Shown: positions 1-5,789, counted from the first letter of the stretch. The stretch: DNA of 11,548 bases from Betaproteobacteria bacterium (GCA_025355395.1 JANXZT010000463.1:1-11548); one strand, 5' to 3'. Made by a program: numbers and translations. The notes: generated by a model not told the origin, from the sequence alone.

Positions 1-265
1 TCTGGGATAACGTTGTATTGATGAAGCCCATTTGCGAGGAGTACGTACTCGACGCCGCTGTTATTTGGTCAGGATTGTTGGCCCCGACCATGATGAGATT
101 GAACGGTGCGATAGCGGTACTTGGGTTAGGCGAGTGGCAAACCCGGCAATAGATTCCGTAAAGCGTCATACCAGTCGCTGCATTTTGCGCGCTGACATTG
201 GCAACGAAGCCGCACCCAATGAGCCACGAAGTCAGACAGAGCGCAATTGTTCGGGAAATGCAAAT
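1..265 (-). CDS. c-type cytochrome, partial (C-terminus beyond left edge)
   Basis: This open frame continues past the left edge. It begins with a hydrophobic signal-peptide-like stretch (ISRTIALCLTSWLIGCGF, then an AxA-like VSAQ), followed by LYGIYCRVCHSP. The CxxCH haem c motif lies at 148-134, and a methionine in QMGF at 31-29 is a plausible distal haem ligand. This matches a small class I cytochrome c exported by Sec to the periplasm. The frame is the same as that of the upstream DUF1501 gene and follows its TGA (277-275) directly. It contains no ATG, GTG or TTG before the signal peptide; the first ATG, at 169, would remove the signal. I placed the start at an ATT (265-263) lying 6 bases after a weak GAGAG, which is only a guess. 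A one-base indel in AAATTT (267-262) would instead join it to a TTG at 278 that overlaps the DUF1501 stop. It is probably the third gene of the operon, possibly an electron carrier for the two upstream products (inference). The family call is firm; the start is not. Confidence 0.72.
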   Translation of the reverse strand, partial: MCISRTIALCLTSWLIGCGFVANVSAQNAATGMTLYGIYCRVCHSPNPSTAIAPFNLIMVGANNPDQITAASSTYSSQMGFINTTLSQ

Positions 266-274
266 TTGAATCTC

Positions 275-1657
275 TCAATTCATGAAGCCGACATCGCTGG
301 TCGGAAACTGCGCCAGGTTGGGGAATACCGCCGTCAGGTCGGCACTTTGTACGCCGAGCCATGTTGCGAGCGTAGCGCCATATTGGTCTACGGAGGTGGT
401 CGGAATCCAGCGACCTCTCCCCTCGGCATCGCTTGGGCCACCGAGCGCCAATGTTGGATACTGACCATAGATGTCCCCGCCCTTGACAGCGTCGCCGATC
501 ACAAAATGGTGATTGCCCCAGGCATGGTCGGTACCTCCACCGGAGGCAGGCTGGAACGTTCGACCAAAATCCGAGAGAGTGAATGTCGTAACCTGACTGG
601 AAACGCCTAGAGCAACGGTGGCATCGTAGAAGGTCTTTAGCGCCGGCGAAAGCTCCGCCAACAGGTTGCCCTGAACCCGTGCTTGGTCGGCATGGGTATC
701 GAAGCCGCCAAGTGGCACAAAGAAGATTTGCCGCTTTGCTCCCGTTGCTGCCCGCGCCTCGATGGTTTTGGCAACCTGATAAAGCGCTAATGCCAGGTTG
801 TTCGCGGTGACGGCGGCAAAAATCGGTGCGACCGTCGAATTGGTGTTGGCGAGGATTGGATTCATCGTCGCCGAGAGCTTGAGGGCTTGATCGCCGATTG
901 CGTTCGACGCATTGACATACGAATTAGTCGAGCCGGCGGCGAGGAACTGTTTGAGGGCTGCGAGCCTTGCGTTGCTGGCAGCGTTGGTGGCGTAACCTGA
1001 AAGCGCGAATGATCCCGAGACGGGAATACTCAACGGCACGCTTGCGGAGCCGGTGGTAAATAATGCGGTGCCTCCCAGCGAGGTAACGATCGGAAAGCCG
1101 CTGGAAACATTCAGCGGGGACAGTTTGTCGGCAATCCTGCCACCCCATCCCGTACCCGCAGCGACGCTGGAGATCGAGCTCTGCCACTGCGCTTGTTGGT
1201 CGGAGTGTGAGTACAAAGACAAAGGAACCATTCCTGCCGTGTACTGCGCTTTGGATATGGGCTGGATCAGGGTGCCCACGTTGGCCATCACGGCAAGTTT
1301 GCGTTGATTGAACAGCGTTTGCATTTCCACGAGATTCGGATGCAACGCAAATGGTGTCGAGGCACTCAGGGGCTGGATCGGAAGCAGCGAGGCTTGCGAT
1401 AGTTGAATTCCGGAACTTGCCGAGCGAACCGCTGCATATTGGCCATAGCCTGCCGTGTCGTAGGGTATGACGGTGTTGTTGCCATCGTTACCGCCATACA
1501 AAAACACGCATACCAGCGCCTTATAATCTGAAGTCGACTGCGCGTTGGCGTCTGCCACGAAATCGAGAACATTGAGCTGTGAGCCGAGGCCCATCGCCGA
1601 CAGAGCGCCGACCGTGTTCAGGAAATGACGACGTTGGGGATTACTGGGCACGTTCAT
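275..1657 (-). CDS. DUF1501 family protein, Tat-exported
   Basis: The 460-residue protein has a twin-arginine signal (QRRHFLN at 8-14, a hydrophobic stretch, and an AxA cleavage site near 37-39), so it is probably exported folded to the periplasm. It shows DUF1501 landmarks in order: VFLYGGNDGNN (51-61), SHSDQQAQW (150-158), GGFDTHADQ (317-325), LSDFGRT (361-367) and GTDHAWGNHHFVIG (375-388). From family knowledge, DUF1501 belongs to the alkaline-phosphatase/sulfatase-like superfamily. The Asp/His-rich motifs suggest metal binding, but no substrate can be named. The start is well supported: ATG at 1657 follows the DUF1800 stop by one base, with GGAG at 1668-1665 seven bases upstream, so translation is probably coupled. 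The length is typical and no break is seen. DUF1501 and DUF1800 genes are commonly adjacent in bacteria, as here. Family confidence is high; function is unknown. Confidence 0.93.
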   Translation of the reverse strand: MNVPSNPQRRHFLNTVGALSAMGLGSQLNVLDFVADANAQSTSDYKALVCVFLYGGNDGNNTVIPYDTAGYGQYAAVRSASSGIQLSQASLLPIQPLSASTPFALHPNLVEMQTLFNQRKLAVMANVGTLIQPISKAQYTAGMVPLSLYSHSDQQAQWQSSISSVAAGTGWGGRIADKLSPLNVSSGFPIVTSLGGTALFTTGSASVPLSIPVSGSFALSGYATNAASNARLAALKQFLAAGSTNSYVNASNAIGDQALKLSATMNPILANTNSTVAPIFAAVTANNLALALYQVAKTIEARAATGAKRQIFFVPLGGFDTHADQARVQGNLLAELSPALKTFYDATVALGVSSQVTTFTLSDFGRTFQPASGGGTDHAWGNHHFVIGDAVKGGDIYGQYPTLALGGPSDAEGRGRWIPTTSVDQYGATLATWLGVQSADLTAVFPNLAQFPTSDVGFMN

Positions 1658-1658
1658 A

Positions 1659-3779
1659 TCAGCGCTCCACTTGATATTCGGAAGAAGTCACTACCAGATA
1701 GTAGGCAGTCTTCGCCCGTGTCAACGGGTCAGCCGCGGGCACCGTGTTGATCGCCGTGGCGAGGCCGGCACGCATGGCCGACGACATCGTTCCGTGCAAC
1801 AGCAAGGTATTGAGCTTGTCGCTCAAGGCATTGGCGTCACCTGCAAGCGCCTGCAGCGACGACCAGTCGGGTTGCGTACCGGTCGCGCTCGGGTAAGTCG
1901 CCAGCGGAGCAATCGTGCCGAAGGCAACGGTGTTGATGGCGTTATCGCGATTGATGAACGTACTGGAGTTTTGAATGGCGAATTCGGGGCCGACGTTGGT
2001 CGTTCCAGGAACGACGTAATCTGGGGGGTAATAATTGAAAACCGACGGCGAATAAAAAAGCTGCTGACCAAGACTCGCACTGGCGCCGCCGAAATAGACG
2101 CCGTCACTCTGGGTGTTGATCGCTCGTGCCGCGCTCGCCATGAACAGCACGGGTTCACGCAGCTTGCCGTAACCGGGGTCCAGCTTGACGTCGCCACGGG
2201 CTTCCGGGTCCATCAGCATCGCGCCTATTACGGCCTTCATGTCACCGCGCACACCCCGACCGTTGTTGTCAAAAACCGCGGCTACGCGACTTATGAACTG
2301 GGGCGATGGGTCGCCGGTCACCAGCTTTTGGATAAGTTGCCTGGATACAAAGGGGCCGACATTGGGATGAGTGAAAATGTTGTGGATGGCGCTGCTCAGA
2401 TCGGCCTGAATGGTCAGTCCGGCGGGCTGGCCGAAGCCCTCGAGCAAGACCTTTGCCCCCGTATCGTGGTTCGATTGAACCGCGGTCATGTCGCCAAGAT
2501 AATTCTTGGGATTGTGCGTCGCCTGAGTCCCCCCCGGGAGCAGGGGATACGTCCACCCGGTGAATACATGAGCGAATCCCTCGACGGTACTTTGATCGTA
2601 GACCGGAATGGGCTTGCCGTTGGCATCGGGCAATGGCGTCCCGTCCTGCTTTAGCTCCCATAAGCCCGTAGCAAACAGCTGCATGAGCTCGCGAGCGTAA
2701 TTCTCATTCGGGTTCACACCTGACACGGGCTTGTCGTTGTTGACCATGTTGAGGTAGCCGCCCATGACCGAGGACAGCGTGACCTTCGTCAAAATGTCCT
2801 CGTAGTTACCGAAGGCGTTGTCGAGAAATATTTGCTGATAGTTAGCCATCCCATACGCCTCGTTCACATCCAGGCCGGAGGTGACCAAGATCTGCGAAAG
2901 GGCGAAGGCGACTCGTTGCCGCAACTGATCGATGCTCGTCAGCGCATTTTTGAAGAAATCGTTCTGTAGCTGGAACAACGAGAAATAATCCCGCGCGCAA
3001 CTGGGATTTGGGTCCGTGGGGCAATATCTTGCCGCACCACCAGCGGGCACATATTTGTTACTTGTATACCGTGATCCCGTCGCGGCAAACTGTTCATTGA
3101 GGAAGCCGGGGATTCCTACGCCCGTTACGTGAGCGATCAATGTGTCGTTGGGGCCGAACGTCGCCTGCTCGAGCAAGCGCGCGATGTCGGCCTGGACCTG
3201 AAGCGCCGACAGCGGCGAGCACATCACCACGCCTTCGAGGATCGATGCGCCGGCCATCTTCTGATGCATCGTCAAATCGACGAGGAAGCGATGGTTGGAC
3301 TCGCTCACCGTCTGGCCCGGATAGAAGCTGCGATATACGGGTGTCGTGTCCGCCGCACACTTGCCGTTCGCATCCGGCAAATCGATCCAATAAGCAATGC
3401 TTTCGAAGGTCCATTTCGGGTTTTGCTTCACCAGCGCGCACTCCTGCGCGTTGGCGGTGTAGAAGTGCGAGTCGGGGCCCGATCCCGGCGTGCCGAAAAA
3501 ACGGCATACGGGCACCGATCCGGCATGGTCTTCTGCGCGCGCCCACACCTTGAATTCGACGCCGGTGCGCGACCAGCCGCGCACGAGGGTGCCGGCATCG
3601 AGCATCGCCGCTTCGTCGGGGTAAGCGGTCGTGAAGTAATGGTTAAGGCCGGCGTTGTAGAACTCGATGGCCGTTCCCGTGGGCTCGGCGGCAAGGGCGG
3701 GAAACGGCACCACCGCGCACGCGCTGAGCGCGAGCATTTGCAGATACTTGTGCATCACATCGCAATTGGCGATTCTCAT
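1659..3779 (-). CDS. DUF1800 family protein with N-terminal DUF5648 domain, exported
   Basis: The 706-residue protein has a Sec-type signal peptide (hydrophobic LQMLALSACAVVPFPALA, about 13-30). Residues about 36-190 look like DUF5648, with three similar blocks: IEFYNAGLNHYFTT (38-51), VCRFFGTPGSGPDSHFYT (91-108) and VYRSFYPG...NHRF (148-165). From about 195 onward it is DUF1800: LLEQATFGPND (202-212), DQLRQRVAFALSQILV (284-299) and the hallmark ENYARELMQLFATG (359-372), ending in a C-terminal region with YYLVVTSSEYQVE. Cysteines at 92, 114, 141, 187, 253 and 262 could form disulfides outside the cytoplasm (inference). The ATG at 3779 is preferred over the in-frame ATG at 3755, because GGGAGAG (3791-3785) sits 5 bases before the former and nothing similar precedes the latter. 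It is the first gene of the minus-strand operon. The biochemical role of DUF1800 is unknown to me; the DUF5648 part may bind a ligand or surface polymer (speculative). Confidence 0.92.
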   Translation of the reverse strand: MRIANCDVMHKYLQMLALSACAVVPFPALAAEPTGTAIEFYNAGLNHYFTTAYPDEAAMLDAGTLVRGWSRTGVEFKVWARAEDHAGSVPVCRFFGTPGSGPDSHFYTANAQECALVKQNPKWTFESIAYWIDLPDANGKCAADTTPVYRSFYPGQTVSESNHRFLVDLTMHQKMAGASILEGVVMCSPLSALQVQADIARLLEQATFGPNDTLIAHVTGVGIPGFLNEQFAATGSRYTSNKYVPAGGAARYCPTDPNPSCARDYFSLFQLQNDFFKNALTSIDQLRQRVAFALSQILVTSGLDVNEAYGMANYQQIFLDNAFGNYEDILTKVTLSSVMGGYLNMVNNDKPVSGVNPNENYARELMQLFATGLWELKQDGTPLPDANGKPIPVYDQSTVEGFAHVFTGWTYPLLPGGTQATHNPKNYLGDMTAVQSNHDTGAKVLLEGFGQPAGLTIQADLSSAIHNIFTHPNVGPFVSRQLIQKLVTGDPSPQFISRVAAVFDNNGRGVRGDMKAVIGAMLMDPEARGDVKLDPGYGKLREPVLFMASAARAINTQSDGVYFGGASASLGQQLFYSPSVFNYYPPDYVVPGTTNVGPEFAIQNSSTFINRDNAINTVAFGTIAPLATYPSATGTQPDWSSLQALAGDANALSDKLNTLLLHGTMSSAMRAGLATAINTVPAADPLTRAKTAYYLVVTSSEYQVER

Positions 3780-3853
3780 CGGTGCTCTCCCGTGCGGTTG
3801 CGTCGTTATCGTTTCCCGCCTAACGCAACGCGGACTATTCCGATGACACGCTG

Positions 3854-3880
3854 GTGTAACGTTTTGTGAAAGAGTGTAAC
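3854..3880 (-). promoter_or_regulatory. three-box direct-repeat operator candidate before DUF1800 operon
   Basis: GTGTAAC occurs at 3854-3860 and again at 3874-3880, exactly 20 bp apart. A degenerate TTGTGAA falls in register at 3864-3870, giving three boxes with a 10-bp period. Read on the DUF1800 strand the boxes are GTTACAC, TTCACAA, GTTACAC. Seven-base direct repeats one helical turn apart are typical of OmpR-family response regulators. No regulator gene lies in the window, so the identity of any binding protein is unknown. The array sits about 75-100 bases upstream of the DUF1800 start codon and overlaps a weak promoter candidate. Confidence 0.4.
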
Positions 3881-3900
3881 GCGCGCTATTCCATTGTCAT
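3873..3900 (-). promoter_or_regulatory. possible sigma70 promoter for DUF1800 operon
   Basis: On the minus strand ATGACA (3900-3895, 5 of 6 match to TTGACA) is followed after 16 bases by TACACT (3878-3873, 4 of 6 match to TATAAT). The -10 element overlaps the distal GTTACAC box. Transcription would begin near 3866 and give a leader of about 85 bases. The match is moderate and the region is GC-rich, so other start sites are possible. Confidence 0.28.
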
Positions 3901-4018
3901 GAAACTCACGCGGTTGCGGAATCGGCCTGCGGAGGCCTTGTAGGTTGCGTTCCGGGCCCGAATCGACATACCGGCGAAATCGTGGATTGGCAATGGAAGG
4001 GTTTTTTTGAGGCCGAGG

Positions 4019-4042
4019 CGAACGATCGTACGGTACCGTTCG
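4019..4042. repeat. nested inverted repeats with perfect 10-bp palindrome
   Basis: CGAACG (4019-4024) pairs with CGTTCG (4037-4042), and a perfect palindrome ACGGTACCGT lies at 4030-4039 within it. The two are overlapping alternatives rather than one continuous stem. It may be a dimeric regulator site. There is no T-tract after it in either direction that would make it a terminator. Confidence 0.3.
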
Positions 4043-4050
4043 GTTACCTA

Positions 4051-4161
4051 CCTTTTACCTCCTAATCGACACGAATATATTTTACTAAAGCATTGTTATT
4101 TATAGGCTGAATCAATTTTGCAACATTGGCAGTAAGTCATTGTTCGCAAAAAAGAAAGTCG
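4051..4161 (+). promoter_or_regulatory. AT-rich tract upstream of the mra promoter (possible UP element)
   Basis: Base composition changes sharply here: 18 of 60 bases are G or C at 4081-4140, in otherwise GC-rich DNA. An A-rich run (AAAAAAGAAAG, 4148-4158) lies immediately upstream of the -35 element, where the RNA polymerase alpha subunit would contact an UP element. I found no second promoter of comparable quality in the tract. Confidence 0.4.
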
Positions 4162-4191
4162 TTGACCGTGGTCCTTTTTGTCACTTATAGT
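4162..4191 (+). promoter_or_regulatory. mra promoter (sigma70 type) of the dcw operon
   Basis: TTGACC (4162-4167, 5 of 6 consensus) and TATAGT (4186-4191, 5 of 6) are separated by 18 bases. This is the best promoter match in the intergenic region and is correctly oriented for mraZ. Transcription should start near 4197-4200, right at the first MraZ box, leaving a leader of about 90 bases. A repressor bound at the boxes would overlap the initiation region, consistent with MraZ autoregulation. Confidence 0.75.
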
Positions 4192-4199
4192 GCGTCAGA

Positions 4200-4225
4200 G
4201 TGGTAAAAAGTGGGTAGAAGTGGGT
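4200..4225 (+). promoter_or_regulatory. MraZ operator (three GTGG boxes, 10-bp period)
   Basis: GTGGT (4200-4204), GTGGG (4210-4214) and GTGGG (4220-4224) recur at exactly 10 bp with purine-rich spacers. In the TGGGN notation the boxes are TGGTA, TGGGT, TGGGT separated by 5 bases. This is the arrangement described for MraZ binding sites upstream of mraZ in Escherichia coli and, as AAAGTGG repeats, in mycoplasmas. The first box is degenerate. A further TGGGC at 4240 is one base out of register and probably not part of the array. The site lies between the promoter and mraZ. Confidence 0.85.
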
Positions 4226-4276
4226 GAAAGGCCTTCCGATGGGCGGACAGGTCAATTAGCGCTTACTTCGCTCGCT

Positions 4277-4284
4277 GAGGGGAG
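4277..4284 (+). promoter_or_regulatory. Shine-Dalgarno fixing the mraZ GTG start
   Basis: GAGGGGAG ends 5 bases before the GTG at 4290. No other usable in-frame start lies between this site and the conserved VFRGVN of MraZ, where the usual initiator methionine is replaced by a GTA valine. The ribosome site therefore supports a start 14 codons upstream of the usual family start. Confidence 0.65.
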
Positions 4285-4289
4285 CGGGG

Positions 4290-4793
4290 GTGGGGGCAAC
4301 CAACGACGCGGGTGGAGCGCTGCACGGTCCGGTATTCCGTGGCGTGAACCACCTCGCCCTTGACGCCAAGGGACGCGTCGCGATCCCGGCGAGGCATCGT
4401 GAGCCGCTTGCGGGTCCGATCAACGCAGGCGCGCATTCCGGCGGTCTCATCCTCACCGCTGATGCGAGCCGGTGCCTTCTTCTCTATCCCCGCGCGCAAT
4501 GGGAGCCCATCCAGGCGCGACTCATGGCGCTTTCGTCTTTCGATGCGCCCATTCGAAACCTGCAACGCCTTTTGGTGGGCCATGCCGACGACGTCGAGAT
4601 GGATGGCGCCGGCCGGATCCTGGTGCCGCCTGCACTGCGCCAATACGCGGCGCTGGAGCACCGCGTCGTGCTCGTCGGGCAGGGCCACAAGTTCGAGTTG
4701 TGGGACGAGGCGCGCTGGACTGAGCAGACCGCGCGAGCGATGGCATTTCCGGAGGGGGCGTTGCCCCCGGAGCTGACCGGCTTCTCGCTGTGA
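4290..4793 (+). CDS. mraZ: MraZ, transcriptional regulator of the dcw operon
   Basis: This AbrB-like DNA-binding protein forms rings and, in E. coli, represses its own operon. Two SpoVT/AbrB-type halves are visible with the family signatures DAKGRVAIPARHR (25-37) and DGAGRILVPPALR (105-117). RLLVGHADDVEMDG (93-106) and KFELWDE (134-140) are also typical. The predicted product is 167 residues, longer than the roughly 145-152 usual, because of a 14-residue N-terminal extension (MGATNDAGGALHGP) before VFRGVN. The GTG start at 4290 has a strong ribosome site and no in-frame competitor. It is the first gene of the dcw operon and its stop overlaps the rsmH start by 4 bases (GTGA). The adjacent GTGG-box operator implies autoregulation. 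Identity is certain; the exact start is likely but unproven. Confidence 0.95.
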   Translation: MGATNDAGGALHGPVFRGVNHLALDAKGRVAIPARHREPLAGPINAGAHSGGLILTADASRCLLLYPRAQWEPIQARLMALSSFDAPIRNLQRLLVGHADDVEMDGAGRILVPPALRQYAALEHRVVLVGQGHKFELWDEARWTEQTARAMAFPEGALPPELTGFSL

Positions 4794-5782
4794 CCGATGA
4801 TGGCCATGTTCCCGTCCTTCTTCACGAAGCGCTGGCCGGCCTCTGCCTCAAGCCGAACGCGAGCGTGGTCGATGCTACGTTCGGGCGCGGGGGCCATTCG
4901 CGGGCAATCCTCGCCACGCTCGGTCCTCACGGCCGGCTCGTGGCACTCGATCGGGATCCGGCCGCTGCGGCAAGCGCCGCGTCGGTTCGCGACCCGCGAT
5001 TTTCGTTCCATCGCGTTTGGTTTTCGCAATTGCGCGAAGTCCTCGCGGCCGGCGCCATCGACGGCGTCGACGGGATCCTGCTCGACCTCGGCATTTCCTC
5101 ACCCCAGATCGATGACGCGCAGCGCGGATTTTCGTTCCGTGCCGATGGCCCGCTCGATATGCGCATGGACCCGACCCGTGGTGAAAGCGCCGCGGATTTT
5201 GTCGCGCGCGCGACCCCGCGCGATTTGACGGAGGTGCTCCGCGATTATGGTGAAGAACGGTTTGCTCAATCGATTGCAGGAGCAATTGTTGCGGCTCGCG
5301 CGGTCGCGCCGATCGCCCGGACGCGCCAGCTGGCAGCCGTCGTTGCCCAAGCCGTCGGCGCGCGCCCGCGGCGTGATTGGAATCAGGATCCGGCCACGCG
5401 CACGTTTCAGGCTATCCGGATTTACGTCAACCGTGAGCTTGCGGAGCTCGCGGTGACCCTGCCGCGCGCCCTGTCGGTTCTGAATCCTGGCGGCCGCATG
5501 GCCGTCATCAGCTTTCATTCCCTCGAAGACCGCATCGTGAAGCGCTTTTTCGCGAGCGCCTCTCAACCGTTTGGCGGCGACCCGCGTCTCGCCCGGCTGC
5601 CGCTGCGAACGGACGCGTTGCCCGGCACGCCATTAGCGCTTGTCGGGCGGGCGCAAAAGCCCGGAGAAGCGGAAATCGCGGCCAATCCTCGTGCCCGCAG
5701 CGCAGTGCTGCGCGTGGCACGGCGTACGGCAGATGACATTCCCCGTCAATTGCTGGACGCCGCCGCGATGGAAGACGCCTGA
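4790..5782 (+). CDS. rsmH: 16S rRNA (cytosine-1402-N4)-methyltransferase RsmH (MraW)
   Basis: RsmH uses S-adenosylmethionine to methylate N4 of C1402 in 16S rRNA, which fine-tunes decoding at the P site in the cytoplasm. All signature segments are present: DATFGRGGHS (28-37, SAM binding), ALDRDP (52-57), DLGISSPQ (99-106), GPLDMRMDPTRG (120-131), ATRTFQAIRIYVN (202-214), SFHSLEDRIVKRF (241-253) and NPRARSAVLR near the C-terminus. The 330-residue length is slightly above the E. coli enzyme (313), with extra residues at the C-terminal end. The GTG start at 4790 overlaps the mraZ stop, with no close Shine-Dalgarno, so translation probably depends on coupling. No defect is seen. Confidence 0.97.
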   Translation: MTDDGHVPVLLHEALAGLCLKPNASVVDATFGRGGHSRAILATLGPHGRLVALDRDPAAAASAASVRDPRFSFHRVWFSQLREVLAAGAIDGVDGILLDLGISSPQIDDAQRGFSFRADGPLDMRMDPTRGESAADFVARATPRDLTEVLRDYGEERFAQSIAGAIVAARAVAPIARTRQLAAVVAQAVGARPRRDWNQDPATRTFQAIRIYVNRELAELAVTLPRALSVLNPGGRMAVISFHSLEDRIVKRFFASASQPFGGDPRLARLPLRTDALPGTPLALVGRAQKPGEAEIAANPRARSAVLRVARRTADDIPRQLLDAAAMEDA

Positions 5783-5789
5783 CTTCGCC

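Larger units (their letters stand above)
3827..3900. repeat. imperfect 23-bp direct repeat pair
   Basis: Bases 3827-3849 and 3878-3900 align without gaps at 17 of 23 positions. They share AACGCG and CTATTCC as exact cores, and the copies are 51 bp apart. The pair encloses the GTGTAAC boxes. It could be a protein-binding pair or a relic of local duplication; nothing in the sequence decides between these. Confidence 0.4.
3780..4289. other. divergent intergenic regulatory region
   Basis: This 510-bp gap lies between the minus-strand DUF1800 operon and the plus-strand dcw operon and contains no credible gene. The left part (3780-3960) is GC-rich and holds repeats and boxes in front of DUF1800. 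The middle (3961-4050) holds a T7 run (4002-4008) and short palindromes. The right part (4051-4161) is AT-rich and leads into the mra promoter and MraZ operator. GGTTGCG occurs three times (3796-3802, 3912-3918, 3943-3949), and a small hairpin (GGCCT, loop GCGG, AGGCC) lies at 3924-3937. Neither has an assigned role. No rho-independent terminator is visible or expected between divergent genes. Confidence 0.85.

Noticed and set aside
126..278. Minus-strand frame starting at a TTG (278) overlapping the DUF1501 stop, ending LLPGLPLA
   Set aside because: The start is well placed, but the translation has no signal or motif. The neighbouring frame encodes a signal peptide and CRVCH, so this is taken as the wrong frame, or as the true start of a frameshifted cytochrome.
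32..610. 192-codon plus-strand open frame
   Set aside because: It lies antisense to the cytochrome and DUF1501 genes. The translation is Arg-rich with no recognisable motif, while the opposite strand carries clear family signatures.
1671..2654. 327-codon plus-strand open frame
   Set aside because: It is antisense to DUF1800, has a basic low-complexity translation and no ribosome site or homology signal.
3129..3869. 246-codon plus-strand open frame running into the intergenic region
   Set aside because: It is antisense to the DUF5648 domain and has no recognisable protein features.
3924..3937. GGCCT-GCGG-AGGCC hairpin as a terminator
   Set aside because: The 5-bp stem is short, no run of T follows on either strand, and the flanking genes diverge from this region.
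4057..4063. Perfect Shine-Dalgarno (AGGAGGT) on the minus strand in the intergenic region
   Set aside because: No ATG, GTG or TTG lies 5-10 bases downstream and no credible coding frame follows.
4240..4244. TGGGC as a fourth MraZ box
   Set aside because: It is one base out of the 10-bp register and lacks the purine-rich flank of the other boxes.
4754..4768. GC hairpin as a transcription terminator after mraZ
   Set aside because: There is no T-tract after the stem, and it lies inside a tightly overlapping operon.
5640..5789. Upstream extension of ftsL from a start at 5640
   Set aside because: It would overlap rsmH by about 140 bases and add a non-FtsL sequence. GTG 5790 gives the expected size and topology.
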